From JAXGMQ01 sp040768585 (GTDB lineage: Bacteria; Caldisericota; Caldisericia; JAAYUI01), in contig JAXGMQ010000001.1 of the NCBI GenBank assembly GCA_040768585.1, positions 1,612,001-1,676,000 on the forward strand: DNA of 64,000 bases, written 5' to 3'. Both the position numbers and the translations under genes were made by a program. The notes below the pieces were generated by a model. The model did not search any database, was not told where the DNA came from, and was given only the letters and a program-made list of their open reading frames with translations. Positions 50,770-59,134 of this stretch are shown here, piece by piece (position 1 is the stretch's first letter; every line of letters begins with the position of its first letter).

Positions 50770-52773
50770 ATGAAAAAAGTGGCTGCCATTTTTCTTTGTT
50801 TAGGGGTTGTTTTTGCCTGTCTTGGGATGAGCTATAGTTTATCTGATATGCTTGATTTGTTGCCCATCCTGCCCACCTTAAGCAAGACCTTTTCTGCCTA
50901 TGCATCTACTGCCCCTTGCATCAGACAAGATTGGGTGGTTGGAAAACCAATCAGAAACAGAGAAGCGGGAGCGACAGCTACCGAGTTTTATGTTGTTGAT
51001 GGCGATTTGAGAGTTACCGAAGAACTTCTTCCTGGAAAACGAATTGACATAGTAGATGGAGAAAACCACTACACACAAGTGTTCCTGGATGCGCAGTATC
51101 TTGCTCACAAAGACGACTCAACCCCAACCCATTCGATTCAGATGACAAACGATGCTATGGACAGTTTTTTAGGCAGTGGCACAATGTCCTACCCCCACCT
51201 AGGTATTATATCATTCCCCAGAGACGGTATGTTGCAAGTCTATGACACAGAAACACTTGGCAAGATCGGAGAGATTGATATCCCTCAACCTGATATGTTT
51301 GGACAAAATGTTCAGATAGTATCAAGAACTTTTGCTTTTACCTACGGCAGTAGAGGCAAACAGCTCTACAACTTCAGAAAAGCTCAGTTTGTTCTTGATG
51401 ACTACACTCCAGGATTTAAGTCAACCTTTGGTGACTCCGATGATTTCCTTGTATATCGAGACCACCTTGTCGACCTGAATTCTGGAGAAGTCAAAACAAT
51501 TGAGTTTCCAGATAACTGCAAGGGCAACAAAGCGGGTAAAACCATAATTCACGATAAATTCTTTGATGTTTGCTACCTTGATGAAAATTTGAAAACGGAA
51601 CTGGCAAGATTTGATCTCGATGGAAATCTCATCAGTGAATTTCCATTGGAAGCTCTTGGTGTCGGGTATCAATTGATTATTGATACCTCAGAAAACTACA
51701 TCGTCACCCACATAAGAGACAAAGTGGTTCCGATGAAGGCAATTGGTTTGAGAGTTGTGAATCTATCTGACTTTGATGAATACATCATTCCATTCTCGAC
51801 CTACACCTATTGTGGTGTTGTCGATATCGACGATGAATCGATAACACTTCAGGGCAGAAACGGACTCTTTGAGATTATGCATGACACAAGAGAGGTTGGG
51901 ATGTATCGTCTTCAATGCAATTCAGGTAAACCCGCAATAATAAGGGATGGTAATAATATTTGTGCTCTATATCCAGATGGAGTAAAAAATGATGCAAAAC
52001 TCCGAGCATATCCAGTTGATGATATGCTGAACCTTGACCCAGCCGAAGCTTTTGTTGTAACTGACGGCTCAAGTTTTTTACCTCAGGCAAAATCAGACTC
52101 AGGGGATGATACCCTATCCTATCTCGAGGAGAGATTTGGAGAGTCTTTTTGCCAGAATAAATTCTCAGATTGTGTGTATTATGGCGGTTACATCGTAAAT
52201 CACTTAAATGAGATAATTCAGCAGGGATTAGGTCCGTTTTATTTTCTGAAGGAGTGCGACGATTACCTGATTGTCCAATCAAGGCAGTGGGAGGTTGTTG
52301 CAAACTTTGGCAACACTCTCGCAAGACTTGAGCCTTGTCAAACATTCTCAATTAAGCAGCTCGAAAAGTCAGAACCAGATAAGGTAGGGTTTGAGGTTGA
52401 GTCAACCAGAGACGATGGATACTTCGATGTGCTGAGGGGTAGAGCATACCTGATTCCCTGGGATAGTGTGGATAGTCTACCAACTGCGCCAAAGTATGCA
52501 AAACTTCAAAACCCCATTGAATTTACGCTTTTACCAGGAACAAAAACTGTATTGTCATTTGATGCCCCAGACAAGAGTTCGATGATTTCGGATGATGCTT
52601 CAAAGGAGCTAGAATACATGGCTTTGATTGTTGAATCAAATGGACTATTGGACACAAGGAATTCTGAGTTGATGGAGTTTGATGCAAAAGAGCGACCATT
52701 GTTTGATGGAACACCGATAAGCCTGGATGAACAAAGAGCGGTTTCACTGACAACATGGAGGGTAAACAAATGA
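50770..52773 (+). CDS. Secreted beta-propeller-like protein, long class (array member 5)
   Basis: A 667-residue exported protein (signal peptide MKKVAAIFLCLGVVFACLGM). The central beta repeats include GIISFPRDGMLQVYDTETLG and FLVYRDHLVDLNSGEVKTIE. The C-terminal domain begins CQTFSIKQLEKSEPDKVGF, continues RGRAYLIPWD, and ends VESNGLLDTRNSELM then DEQRAVSLTTW. It is the most compact of the complete long-class genes with the next. It overlaps the following gene by 4 bp, so they are co-translated. Function unknown. Confidence 0.82.
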   Translation: MKKVAAIFLCLGVVFACLGMSYSLSDMLDLLPILPTLSKTFSAYASTAPCIRQDWVVGKPIRNREAGATATEFYVVDGDLRVTEELLPGKRIDIVDGENHYTQVFLDAQYLAHKDDSTPTHSIQMTNDAMDSFLGSGTMSYPHLGIISFPRDGMLQVYDTETLGKIGEIDIPQPDMFGQNVQIVSRTFAFTYGSRGKQLYNFRKAQFVLDDYTPGFKSTFGDSDDFLVYRDHLVDLNSGEVKTIEFPDNCKGNKAGKTIIHDKFFDVCYLDENLKTELARFDLDGNLISEFPLEALGVGYQLIIDTSENYIVTHIRDKVVPMKAIGLRVVNLSDFDEYIIPFSTYTYCGVVDIDDESITLQGRNGLFEIMHDTREVGMYRLQCNSGKPAIIRDGNNICALYPDGVKNDAKLRAYPVDDMLNLDPAEAFVVTDGSSFLPQAKSDSGDDTLSYLEERFGESFCQNKFSDCVYYGGYIVNHLNEIIQQGLGPFYFLKECDDYLIVQSRQWEVVANFGNTLARLEPCQTFSIKQLEKSEPDKVGFEVESTRDDGYFDVLRGRAYLIPWDSVDSLPTAPKYAKLQNPIEFTLLPGTKTVLSFDAPDKSSMISDDASKELEYMALIVESNGLLDTRNSELMEFDAKERPLFDGTPISLDEQRAVSLTTWRVNK

Positions 52774-54776
52774 AATATATCCATGAAAAGACAATGAGAA
52801 TTCTTGCAAGAAGCACAGCGGTAGCTCTGTTTGTCTGCTTCGTAACAATTGGATTTTCAGCCGATTTGGTGGCAGATGACTCAAAAATTGATTATCCGAT
52901 TCTGCCTGTGCAATCGGAGGTTTTTGGTGCAAAGATAATATCACCTGGCAATCAGTCCCAGGGAACTGAAGACACCTGTGAGTTGTTTTTTGAGAATAAT
53001 CCAATTGAAGGGAAGTATATGTACGATTGCTTGGGATATTATGGTTCGTATCAAAGGGATTATGGATTTGACAAATTTTTTGATTTATTCAACAGAAATT
53101 ACTTTCAAATTGATGCAAAGGGTGTTTTAAATGTTGGTTCATTTGTGAGTGATAGCTATTTTTTCAAAATGTTTTTAAACCATGATGTGTTATGTGCAGT
53201 CGAGAAAAATACTAATATTACTACTTTCTATAGAATTTCAACCCATAAAAAACTCTCCCAGTTTTCAAAATTTAACAACGAAAGGTATAGAACTTTTTAC
53301 ACAAATGGACTTCTGGACGTAGTTAATGAAAGGTACGCGGTCTTAAGACAAGAACCCATGTTTTATATCTTTGATTATGTTGAGGATGAAATCATCTTCG
53401 AGAAGGAATTCCTCTATAACAGTTTCATTGATATCTTTGTTCAATATGATGATAAACACATCGTTAGTAAATATGCAATCATGAACCTTGAAACAGAAGA
53501 AATAGTTGACATCTCCAATCTTGGATTATCGCAGTTCCACAGAAAGGTTTTCTTTTTCGATGATTATATAGAATTTCTAACAAGCTGCCACATTACACCT
53601 CGAACTGAGGACTACAATCCAGACTATGTTCGCGTTGGCTATGATGGCAAAATCATAGAAAAAGGAGACATCCACTTTCAAAGAGACAAGGACAGAGTTT
53701 CGATTTTGCACGCGACTCCTGACAGGTTTATCACCTTGTATTGGCATGATGAGAATGTCAATGATCCAAACACTTCAGGCTTTGAAAACGGGATATACGT
53801 GGAAATTTTGGATAGAGATGGTAACGTGCTTTCTTCAAGAAAGTCTGACCACTACTTCCCCTATCACATATTCGATGATGTTTACATCCACCAGTATCTA
53901 ACCCACTACGAAATCATCAACTACAACACCCTCGAAGTCGAAAAGGTGGTTCGATTCCCTCATACCAGCTACACAAAAGCCTGTGAAGACGGCATTTATG
54001 TGACAATTCCAATTAATGACTACATCTCCCACGAATACAAACTCTCAGATAATCTTGGGGTGATTCCTTGGTCGAGACAGATTGTGTTGAATGAGAACAT
54101 CAATAAAGAATCTGACAACAATGTTTTGATAACAGAGAATGAGGACATACAGAGTTTGTTTTTTGATGAGAAGAAGTGGGTTATGGCAGAAGTTGATGGG
54201 AAAATCTATGGACTCCCCAAGAACAGAAGACAACCAGACAAACCAACAATAAACCTTGTTACAAAGTTTGAGAGCTGTTCCAGCTTCACTATCAAAAGAG
54301 TCAAACCAAGGGAGAAAGACCACTTGGCATTTGAGTTTGTTGTGACGACCAATCCAGTCAAAACAAAGCCCTGGAGTGGAACCATTCACCTAATTCCATG
54401 GGGAGAGTGCAAAGGGCAGATTGACAAAGGTGACCCAAGCAAAGGATATGAATTTGTGCCATGTCCACCAATCATTGGCAGAAGCGCTACCCCGCCTGTG
54501 AAAGTTGGGCCACTTCTACCTGGAACAAGTCAAGTCGTTGAGATTGAGACGCCACCTTTTGACTCAGCCATCTTCCACCCAAGCGACAATACCGACACGA
54601 ACACTCAGGGGTCAAAATACTTTGCCCTTATGATTGAATCAAATGGATTACTCGACACCAACAAGTCAGTACTCTCAGACATTGACACGACAGAAAGACC
54701 CCAGTTTGATGGAATACCGATAAGCCTGGATGAGCAAAAAGCGGTCGTGATTACAATTTGGGAGTTAGAGCAATGA
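52770..54776 (+). CDS. Secreted beta-propeller-like protein, long class (array member 6)
   Basis: A 668-residue product. ATG 52770 is preferred because it overlaps the previous stop and has GGAGGG just upstream. An ATG 15 bases earlier is within that ribosome binding site. The N-terminus has a longer charged n-region (MKYIHEKTMRILARS) before the hydrophobic signal core. The C-terminal domain is present: CSSFTIKRVKPREKDHLAFE, IHLIPWGE, IESNGLLDTNKSVLSDID and DEQKAVVITIW. It overlaps the next gene by 4 bp. Confidence 0.82.
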   Translation: MKYIHEKTMRILARSTAVALFVCFVTIGFSADLVADDSKIDYPILPVQSEVFGAKIISPGNQSQGTEDTCELFFENNPIEGKYMYDCLGYYGSYQRDYGFDKFFDLFNRNYFQIDAKGVLNVGSFVSDSYFFKMFLNHDVLCAVEKNTNITTFYRISTHKKLSQFSKFNNERYRTFYTNGLLDVVNERYAVLRQEPMFYIFDYVEDEIIFEKEFLYNSFIDIFVQYDDKHIVSKYAIMNLETEEIVDISNLGLSQFHRKVFFFDDYIEFLTSCHITPRTEDYNPDYVRVGYDGKIIEKGDIHFQRDKDRVSILHATPDRFITLYWHDENVNDPNTSGFENGIYVEILDRDGNVLSSRKSDHYFPYHIFDDVYIHQYLTHYEIINYNTLEVEKVVRFPHTSYTKACEDGIYVTIPINDYISHEYKLSDNLGVIPWSRQIVLNENINKESDNNVLITENEDIQSLFFDEKKWVMAEVDGKIYGLPKNRRQPDKPTINLVTKFESCSSFTIKRVKPREKDHLAFEFVVTTNPVKTKPWSGTIHLIPWGECKGQIDKGDPSKGYEFVPCPPIIGRSATPPVKVGPLLPGTSQVVEIETPPFDSAIFHPSDNTDTNTQGSKYFALMIESNGLLDTNKSVLSDIDTTERPQFDGIPISLDEQKAVVITIWELEQ

Positions 54777-56419
54777 AAAAAGAAAAAATCAATAGGTTCG
54801 TGGCGTTTAGGGTGTTACTTTTCTGTTTTGTCATGTTTTACCCCCTTTCTACTGTGGATGTTGCTGCTTTGAAAACCTATGAAACAGACATAGTCGAATC
54901 AAAATACTTACTCCCTCACCCTTACTCACTCGATAGCACACTACCTTATATGTATTTCATCGTTCCTAATCATGAGAGAGAGTCAAATAACCAGTATGTC
55001 TACGTAAGGCATGTTGAAAATTGTGAATTGGTGAGAATTGTTGAAACTCGTACAAATGAAATGGTAGTGTTATGCCAGGATGAATATGTGCTGTTCTATG
55101 ATTTTAAAACCAATCCAGACAAATATTGCTTCAGACGAGTGAGTGTTGATGGCTCTGAGAAGCTGTTTGAGCTTGATGTTTCACTTGTTGACCCTCAGTT
55201 GCAGTGTAACAAGCTTGGACTCGTTGGTGGAGAACCAGTCATGATTTTTGAAACACAGTCGACATATCTTCACAGAGAAGATTATCAAATAGCTGTGTTG
55301 ACAAAAGACGGAATCCTTTGGTCGGAGACAATAAATAAGGACGACAGTGTCAATGTTTATGCCCAGCCAGATACCATTAAAAAGGGTGTAATAGTCATTA
55401 GTATAGCATCTAAAAGAAGTGGTGAATCAGTAGGTATAGTGAGTATCAAAGATATCTATACAGGTGATATCAGGTATGAATTTAATTCTTATGGAACACA
55501 GGTATTTGTATCAGATGATTCAAACGTCTTCATATTCTATGAATATGTCAGCTCAACTGAGAACAAGTATATTGTTGTGAACGCCAAAGAAGAAAGAATA
55601 ACATACGAATTCACGACAAAAACCCATATAAATGCAAAAGAGGTCAACAACCAAATATGGATAACAAGCCTAAAAGAAGCGCAAGGAATATACGAGTTCA
55701 GCAAGACTGATCTATTTATCCTAACAAAACTCGATAGTGACGGAGAACTAATTGAATCGGTAAAGTTTGAACCATACTGCCCAGAGCTTTTGACACAACA
55801 GGCTACTATTCTTGATGAAAATATTTTCATGGTTAGGGAGAACTGGCATATCTTCCTTTTCGACTGGAGAACAGGCAATAAACTGTTTAAAAGATTCACG
55901 AGATATCCAAAAGTTTATAACTACGAAGACAAAATTCTCTGCCTGGACAAAGGCGGTTTATACTGTATTGAAAAGGGTTCATTTAATATCCTGTGGCAAC
56001 TTGATGTAGCTCTCTACAGTGATCTTGAAACAACAGAATCAGAAACACAATACTTCATACACCACCTCACAATAGACTATGACAATGAGTGCGAAGCTAT
56101 AAGAATTAGGGCTATCAATAAAGCAAACCTGTCAGAGGAGCCTTTTGATTACTTCATCTCACCGATGAAGTATGGAGTAAAGGATATTTTTCACACTCCC
56201 TATGGATTACTCTGCAGGTGCGAGTCAGACAGAATAAAGTGCATCTCAGTTGGCAATGTGGTAAGGTATGATAGGAAACTAACATTTGATATCAGCACAC
56301 TTAAACCAACAGATGACCCCAGATACTACACATTTGAGATGATTTCAAAAAGTGAATATGTATCAAAGTTCATCTTTGATGCTAAATATGGGACATACAA
56401 AATTGTGAGTGAAGACTGA
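54773..56419 (+). CDS. Secreted beta-propeller-like protein, short class (array member 7)
   Basis: A 548-residue product. ATG 54773 overlaps the preceding stop (ATGA). The signal sequence is MKKEKINRFVAFRVLLFCFV. Propeller-type units include FLFDWRTGNKLFKRFTRYPK and LYCIEKGSFNILWQLDVALY. There is no IESNGLLDT domain. It is encoded in one operon with two long-class members, so short and long proteins are probably made together. Confidence 0.82.
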   Translation: MKKEKINRFVAFRVLLFCFVMFYPLSTVDVAALKTYETDIVESKYLLPHPYSLDSTLPYMYFIVPNHERESNNQYVYVRHVENCELVRIVETRTNEMVVLCQDEYVLFYDFKTNPDKYCFRRVSVDGSEKLFELDVSLVDPQLQCNKLGLVGGEPVMIFETQSTYLHREDYQIAVLTKDGILWSETINKDDSVNVYAQPDTIKKGVIVISIASKRSGESVGIVSIKDIYTGDIRYEFNSYGTQVFVSDDSNVFIFYEYVSSTENKYIVVNAKEERITYEFTTKTHINAKEVNNQIWITSLKEAQGIYEFSKTDLFILTKLDSDGELIESVKFEPYCPELLTQQATILDENIFMVRENWHIFLFDWRTGNKLFKRFTRYPKVYNYEDKILCLDKGGLYCIEKGSFNILWQLDVALYSDLETTESETQYFIHHLTIDYDNECEAIRIRAINKANLSEEPFDYFISPMKYGVKDIFHTPYGLLCRCESDRIKCISVGNVVRYDRKLTFDISTLKPTDDPRYYTFEMISKSEYVSKFIFDAKYGTYKIVSED

Positions 56420-56512
56420 GTATGAAAAGCAAACAAAGAACTGTGTTTCAAAGTTTTTTTGGTACGTCAACAGTTTCAAAAAAAGATTGTTTACAAAAAG
56501 GGAGGGGATAGT

Positions 56513-59077
56513 ATGAGGAAGCTATTCATTTTGATTATTGTGTTTTTTCTTGCAGGAATATTAGACATGCAATATAGCAAAGGAGCAGCGAGTCCTATCG
56601 CTCCATTCCTCCCCTCTGGGTTTTCCTACCTCGCTGGGCAGTACACCTTTTCAGACTCAGAAACACAAAGATACAGACGCATTGATGATGACCTGATTCA
56701 CTACACCGACATCAGCCCTCTCACATGGTTTGATGGGGCTGACCATGTGACAAATGTTTTAGGCATGGAGCTTCGCACAAAGCCTATGGAAAGGTGGAGT
56801 TATACAAGTGAAACAGCTAGTACACTTGGATTGGGTCTTTCCAAATCAAAAGACTACATTGTCTATGTACAGGACAATATGGTTGGTGAATATGATTACA
56901 TAACGGTAATAGATACAAAAACTTACAAACTTGTCTATCGTAGAAAATCCAAAGATGTTGTGACAGCGACACGGAATATGGGGATTTATGATGGTCTAAT
57001 CTTCCTAGTAATTGATGGTGTGAGTGAGGTTATTGATTTGGAAACAGGAGAGCTTGTTTGCAACCTGAAGCGTACCTCCCTGGGGGATATTGAGGAACAC
57101 TATGGTCTGCTGTATGCAAAACCAGACCAAATCATAATCAACCCCAAAACCAAGAGTGTCGTAAAGAATTATGAGATTCCTGGAGAGCGTGGTTTCTATA
57201 GATTCAGGGATGATTATATTGAGGTGCTGTATTGTTATTCTCAACCCTGGGACAATTACAACCTAACAAAACTGAAGGTCACAAGGTGCGACAAATATTT
57301 TGAACCATATGAGGAGTTTGAATTTGATGTGGAGTATGACATAAGAAAATACGCCCTCCATTGCTCATATAAGCATTTAGCTGTCTGCACAAATTTTGTG
57401 AGAAGCACAATCGAGATATACAACATGACAAACAGCCAAAAAGTGTTAGAAATGGAAGTGCCAAAAGACTCTATCAAGGGATTTGATATAAAGAATTCGA
57501 AGCTGATTGTGGGGCTTGAATCTGGTCTATGCGTGGTTGATCTTGAGTTGGTAGCCTTGGAAAACCATTTTGCATATCCCAACAAAGCAGAGTTACTTAC
57601 CTTTGGGAGTAATATATACCAGAAAAGAACATTCCTTGATGCCAATAACAACTGGTCGTATGAGTTGTATGAATTGAATTACCGAGGTGAACTCATACCC
57701 AGGACAAGAACTGTCCTAGGTTCTGACATAACAAGAGCTTACATGATTGATGAATCGACAGCCATGACCATTCGGTTTGAGGCAGAATTTGATGATGATG
57801 CAAATAGGTTACAGCCCACTAAAGGATATCTTAGATTCCACAAACTGGGGAGCGAAAAACATTACAAAGAAACAGAGATAGCACCAATTGTGTTTGATGG
57901 TTACAACAAGTATTTCTACGAAGATGGCTTCATATATACCGTCCACCCACAATATGGGGTGAGCAAGATTGATATATCAAACTCCTCAGAGACAATAAAT
58001 CTTTGTAAGGGTTGGATTGAATACCCTACCAAACCACACATGGTAGAATTAACACTAAAACACAACGAGAAACATATCATCATCTCATTCAGATCAAGTG
58101 ATGCATCCTGGACGAGGTGCTTCGATCTTGGTAATGGTCACATCGAATTTGAAACCGACCAATTCACCAGCAATTACTTCCTTTTTGATGATGCGATAAC
58201 AGTCAACCAAACCGTTTATTCAATAAGCGAAGGCAGGGAGTATGAGTTCAAAGGCAACCCGCTATATGTAAAAGATGGTGTGTTTCTTTATACCTTTGGG
58301 GACTCGATTTATTTACTGAACCTGGAAACAGGAGAGACCACAAACAACAACGAACAGTATGGGATTTATGCAGAATGGGTGGAAAACTCCACATATGGTA
58401 GGCAGTTTATGAAGTTCTATGAGCTTGGCGACTACTACCTATCCAACCGCACAGTGCTTGATCCAAACGGTGTTCCAGTTCAGGATTTCCCTTTTGAAGT
58501 TGATTCAGTTTCAGGCGGTACAGTTTTTTCTGATAATTTTGCCAATAACGCCATCGCCACATCTCTTTCCCCCTGCCCCACATTCTCAATCAAAAGGCTG
58601 GATAATCCTGACCCAACCAAAGTTGCATTTGAGCTGATCATGACAAGAGATGATAGGCAGGCAAACCTTTTAGAGGGTCAGGCATATCTTGTTGGTTGGG
58701 ACGAGAAACCAAAACCATATCAAACAAAGCTTGAATATGAGCTGGCAGCCCCAGCTTATCACAAAGACTTAGGGGAGAGGATGTCAATTGGCCCTCTCAT
58801 CCCAGGTATGACAACGAAAATCACACTATCAATTCCTGATAGAGAGTCTGTCCTCACACATAGTGACTTGGAGAAACTCGCATCAGGAGACAACAACATC
58901 CAACAAGATGAACTTAAATACTTTGCGCTGGTTATCGAATCGAATGGACTCCTCGATGTTGCGAACTCTGAACTGTCAAACATCGACACAAAAGGGAGAC
59001 CACTCTTTGGTGGGGAGATAATGAGCCTCGATGAGCAAAGGGCTCTGGTGTTGACGGTATGGAATATTGAAGAATGA
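56513..59077 (+). CDS. Secreted beta-propeller-like protein, long class (array member 8)
   Basis: An 854-residue product. ATG 56513 follows GGGAGGGG and begins MRKLFILIIVFFLAGILDMQ, a signal peptide. A longer frame from 56459 would hide it. The mature N-terminus (FLPSGFSYLAGQYTFSDSE) is almost the same as in the next gene, the middle (about 110-700) is diverged, and the C-terminal domain is identical at DNA level over 384 bp (58626-59009). It ends IESNGLLDVANSELSNID and DEQRALVLTVWNIEE. Function unknown. Confidence 0.83.
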   Translation: MRKLFILIIVFFLAGILDMQYSKGAASPIAPFLPSGFSYLAGQYTFSDSETQRYRRIDDDLIHYTDISPLTWFDGADHVTNVLGMELRTKPMERWSYTSETASTLGLGLSKSKDYIVYVQDNMVGEYDYITVIDTKTYKLVYRRKSKDVVTATRNMGIYDGLIFLVIDGVSEVIDLETGELVCNLKRTSLGDIEEHYGLLYAKPDQIIINPKTKSVVKNYEIPGERGFYRFRDDYIEVLYCYSQPWDNYNLTKLKVTRCDKYFEPYEEFEFDVEYDIRKYALHCSYKHLAVCTNFVRSTIEIYNMTNSQKVLEMEVPKDSIKGFDIKNSKLIVGLESGLCVVDLELVALENHFAYPNKAELLTFGSNIYQKRTFLDANNNWSYELYELNYRGELIPRTRTVLGSDITRAYMIDESTAMTIRFEAEFDDDANRLQPTKGYLRFHKLGSEKHYKETEIAPIVFDGYNKYFYEDGFIYTVHPQYGVSKIDISNSSETINLCKGWIEYPTKPHMVELTLKHNEKHIIISFRSSDASWTRCFDLGNGHIEFETDQFTSNYFLFDDAITVNQTVYSISEGREYEFKGNPLYVKDGVFLYTFGDSIYLLNLETGETTNNNEQYGIYAEWVENSTYGRQFMKFYELGDYYLSNRTVLDPNGVPVQDFPFEVDSVSGGTVFSDNFANNAIATSLSPCPTFSIKRLDNPDPTKVAFELIMTRDDRQANLLEGQAYLVGWDEKPKPYQTKLEYELAAPAYHKDLGERMSIGPLIPGMTTKITLSIPDRESVLTHSDLEKLASGDNNIQQDELKYFALVIESNGLLDVANSELSNIDTKGRPLFGGEIMSLDEQRALVLTVWNIEE
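58626..59009 (+). repeat. 384-bp perfect direct repeat, copy 1
   Basis: Identical base for base to 61254-61637 (offset 2628). It encodes most of the C-terminal domain of array member 8. The sequences on either side differ, so the edges are sharp. Confidence 0.95.
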
Positions 59078-59134
59078 AAAAAGGTACCTCGTTGTTTGGC
59101 TTTAAATGTAGATGGCATTAAAATGGAGATGGGT

